Shown: in pieces, positions 51,015 through 52,344 of the stretch
Layout: the number at the start of each line of letters is the position of its first letter
Position numbering within the stretch: the stretch's first letter is position 1
NCBI RefSeq assembly: GCF_014486675.1
Contig: NZ_JACTAC010000015.1
Coordinates: 1-52,344, forward strand
Direction: 5' to 3'
Length of the DNA stretch: 52,344 bases
Source of the DNA: Flavobacterium macrobrachii
Lineage (GTDB): Bacteria > Bacteroidota > Bacteroidia > Flavobacteriales > Flavobacteriaceae
The notes under the pieces: model-generated
The model's input: the letters and a program-made list of their open reading frames with translations, nothing else
What the model was told of the DNA's origin: nothing
Databases searched by the model: none
Translations under genes and position numbers: made by a program

Positions 51015-51746
51015 AGAATTGTGATTTAATGATTCTAGTACTTTTAATTTATTAGTATTGAAATATTTTATATCAACAATTCCACAATGTTTAAAAGACT
51101 CTATTTTGTTTTTTAAAAAATTCAATTTAAAGGTTGTTTTTTTACCATAAAGAATTTCCTTCTTTGTATTATGAATGGTGATTGATGTAATACTAAAATT
51201 ATATTCGTCTATTTTAGGTAGAAAAACTAAAAGATCTTCAGAAAATTCTAAAATTAACTCAATTCCTCTAGCCTCAATACTTTTGGTTACAACTAAAAGA
51301 TGCTTTAAATCTTCTATTGGAATTGGATAAAAACATGTAAACTGTACATTTACAAGAAGAAGTTTTTCTAGACAATTTACGATTTTTTCTAAATGTTTTA
51401 ATGTATCTGGACAAACTTCAACTATCGCATTACTACAATATGAAGGAAAATCAAAAGTAGTATCCATATCAACAAATCTATCAAATTCATCACTATCACA
51501 TGTCAAACCTAGACTATTGCTAGATAAAAACTCCATATACTCGTTCATAACAACTTTACTTTCTTCATTGTACATTTCATAAACATCCTCAATAGACACT
51601 TTCTTTTTAAAAAACTCTATAACATCAATAAAGGTATTAGGAACAATATGAAAATTCTGTCTTTGTAAATCAATAATTAAACCTCTATTAGCTCCTGTTG
51701 AAACAATAGAGGTTGAAAAAAAATTATAATAATTCTTGTCCACCAT
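50655..51746 (-). CDS. Grasp-with-spasm SPASM-domain maturase 2
   Basis: The 363-residue product has the same length as copy 1. Its N-terminal domain (1-245) differs strongly from copy 1, while the last ~110 residues (KISIDKDGNIKNCPSMSQSF to the end) differ at two positions only. SPASM cysteines are conserved (CKDCEFRHICTDC, CGYNP). A radical-SAM CxxxCxxC is absent here too. The ATG at 51746 follows immediately after the small ORF stop. Identical C-terminal and diverged N-terminal parts suggest the N-terminus determines which substrate or partner is used (inference). Confidence 0.85.
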   Translation of the reverse strand: MVDKNYYNFFSTSIVSTGANRGLIIDLQRQNFHIVPNTFIDVIEFFKKKVSIEDVYEMYNEESKVVMNEYMEFLSSNSLGLTCDSDEFDRFVDMDTTFDFPSYCSNAIVEVCPDTLKHLEKIVNCLEKLLLVNVQFTCFYPIPIEDLKHLLVVTKSIEARGIELILEFSEDLLVFLPKIDEYNFSITSITIHNTKKEILYGKKTTFKLNFLKNKIESFKHCGIVDIKYFNTNKLKVLESLNHNSCLHKKISIDKDGNIKNCPSMSQSFGNIKDTTLEEALNHPDFKKYWNITKDQIDVCKDCEFRHICTDCRAYVEEPENQYSKPLKCGYNPYTNEWAEWSTNPLKQKAIEYYGMQELVKKDG

Positions 51747-51929
51747 TTAAAATCTAGAAATTTGTTTATAAAATGAAGATATAGCAAATCTATTGCTTAC
51801 AAACTTTAGTGATTTTGTTATTTTACCATCTGAGACCGCACTCTCTTTATAATCTAATTCTGTATTATAAATCAATGGCATTTTAATTAAATTTCTTTTT
51901 ACTATTTTTTTTACTTCACTTTTATTCAT
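51747..51929 (-). CDS. Small basic protein between ATP-grasp and SPASM genes, cluster 2
   Basis: The 60-residue product begins MNKSEVKKIVKRNLIKM and ends ISSFYKQISRF. It is basic, without Cys or signal peptide. Its start is one base after the ATP-grasp stop, and its stop abuts the SPASM start, so it is translationally coupled. Overall similarity to the cluster-1 small protein is low, but the C-terminal pattern IS-x-F-x-K-x-IS recurs at the same end. No family recognised. Confidence 0.68.
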   Translation of the reverse strand: MNKSEVKKIVKRNLIKMPLIYNTELDYKESAVSDGKITKSLKFVSNRFAISSFYKQISRF

Positions 51930-51930
51930 A

Positions 51931-52344
51931 TCATAAATAGTCTGCTATTAAGTTTTCAATATTATAATTACAATTATATGATAAGGCTCCAAATTGACCA
52001 ACCGGATTAACTTCTAAAAAATAATATTCATTACTATAAGTAACAATCATATCTATTGAACCTGAATTAAGCTCAATTTTTCTCATAAAAAAAATCAATT
52101 TTTCTTCGATTTCTATTGGTAATTTATAAGGAACTCTTCTATTAGGCTTTTCTTTTTGATAATTTCTATAGTCTATTTTAGTTTGCTCGCTTTCCTGAGA
52201 AAATATAGCCATTGAATATAACTTATCGTTTAAAAAAAATATTCTTAATTCATACTTCTTTTGGATGTATTCTTGTAATAAAGAAGGGAAAAAATGCTCC
52301 TTCTTTTTTAAATTCTTATCCACAAATTTTGTATAACAATAAAC
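51931..52344 (-). CDS. Grasp-with-spasm ATP-grasp maturase 2, C-terminal part (partial)
   Basis: The frame is open to the window edge, so only the last 137 codons are present. They show 'LLQEYIQKKYELRIFFLNDKL', 'NRRVPYKLPIEIEEKL' and the metal-binding 'YFLEVNPVGQ', all aligning with ATP-grasp 1 (47065-47991). The N-terminal half and any precursor peptide of this cluster should lie beyond the right edge. It is the first gene in the order ATP-grasp, small ORF, SPASM, broken PCAT. Confidence 0.88.
   Translation of the reverse strand, partial: VYCYTKFVDKNLKKKEHFFPSLLQEYIQKKYELRIFFLNDKLYSMAIFSQESEQTKIDYRNYQKEKPNRRVPYKLPIEIEEKLIFFMRKIELNSGSIDMIVTYSNEYYFLEVNPVGQFGALSYNCNYNIENLIADYL

Noticed and set aside
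42315..52344. Insertion sequence behind the RiPP cluster duplication
   Set aside because: No transposase, terminal inverted repeats or target-site duplications are visible around 45625-46180 or 50459-51014.
1..52344. CRISPR arrays, tRNA and rRNA genes
   Set aside because: No regularly spaced repeats, cloverleaf-like sequences or ribosomal RNA segments were seen.

Overview
The window looks like a chromosome segment of a low-GC Flavobacterium-like bacterium (Bacteroidota, Flavobacteriaceae). The evidence is promoter elements of the TAnnTTTG type, A-rich sequence instead of Shine-Dalgarno sites, GLPGLI-family proteins, carboxypeptidase-regulatory TonB receptors, a split MetH, and a grasp-with-spasm RiPP (ribosomally made, modified peptide) locus. 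I see no tRNA, rRNA, CRISPR array or transposase.

Layout. 1-5 kb: end of a PH-domain gene, a NamZ-type (DUF1343) lipoprotein, an FtsX/LolE-type permease, a HigBA-like toxin-antitoxin pair with its own operator, and a TlpA-like thioredoxin whose 3' end runs into a GC-rich element. 4.9-10.6 kb (minus strand): metF, the two halves of MetH separated by a lipoprotein gene, and a SAM-I riboswitch in front. 10.7-15.9 kb (minus): metZ, an OsmC protein and a three-activity MetX-aspartokinase-homoserine dehydrogenase fusion, behind a second SAM-I riboswitch. 16-30.4 kb (minus): a long sulfate-assimilation operon metY-cysH-cysD-cysN-cysE-cysK-cobA-cysJ-cysI, then a TonB receptor and a siroheme synthase-TSUP fusion. 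31-32.4 kb (plus): metK behind a SAM-II riboswitch. 32.5-42.3 kb: a membrane protein, a TonB-type barrel with GLPGLI partners, a histidine kinase/response regulator pair, a second GLPGLI protein, a secreted protein and a deoxynucleoside kinase. 42.3-52.3 kb (minus): one complete and one partial grasp-with-spasm RiPP cluster.

The most striking finding is upstream of the sulfate operon. The 30.5-30.9 kb gap holds two consecutive short reading frames very rich in Met and Cys codons. Each is followed by a strong intrinsic terminator, and each contains, at its 3' end, a segment that can pair with the terminator's 5' arm. These are the hallmarks of two tandem ribosome-mediated attenuators. Sulfate reduction, cysteine and homocysteine synthesis would then be expressed only when the ribosome stalls on Met or Cys codons in both leaders. 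The metX fusion and metH/metF carry SAM-I riboswitches and metK a SAM-II riboswitch, so one 26-kb stretch combines three classes of RNA sensor for one pathway: charged tRNA(Met)/tRNA(Cys), SAM via SAM-I, and SAM via SAM-II.

The second point of interest is the RiPP region. The two SPASM proteins are nearly identical in their C-terminal half and strongly diverged in their N-terminal half. The second cluster has only a broken stub of the peptidase-transporter. In both clusters an unannotated small basic protein (53 and 60 codons) sits in translational coupling between the ATP-grasp and SPASM genes.

All statements come from reading the sequence and from knowledge of protein and RNA families; no database search or folding program was run.
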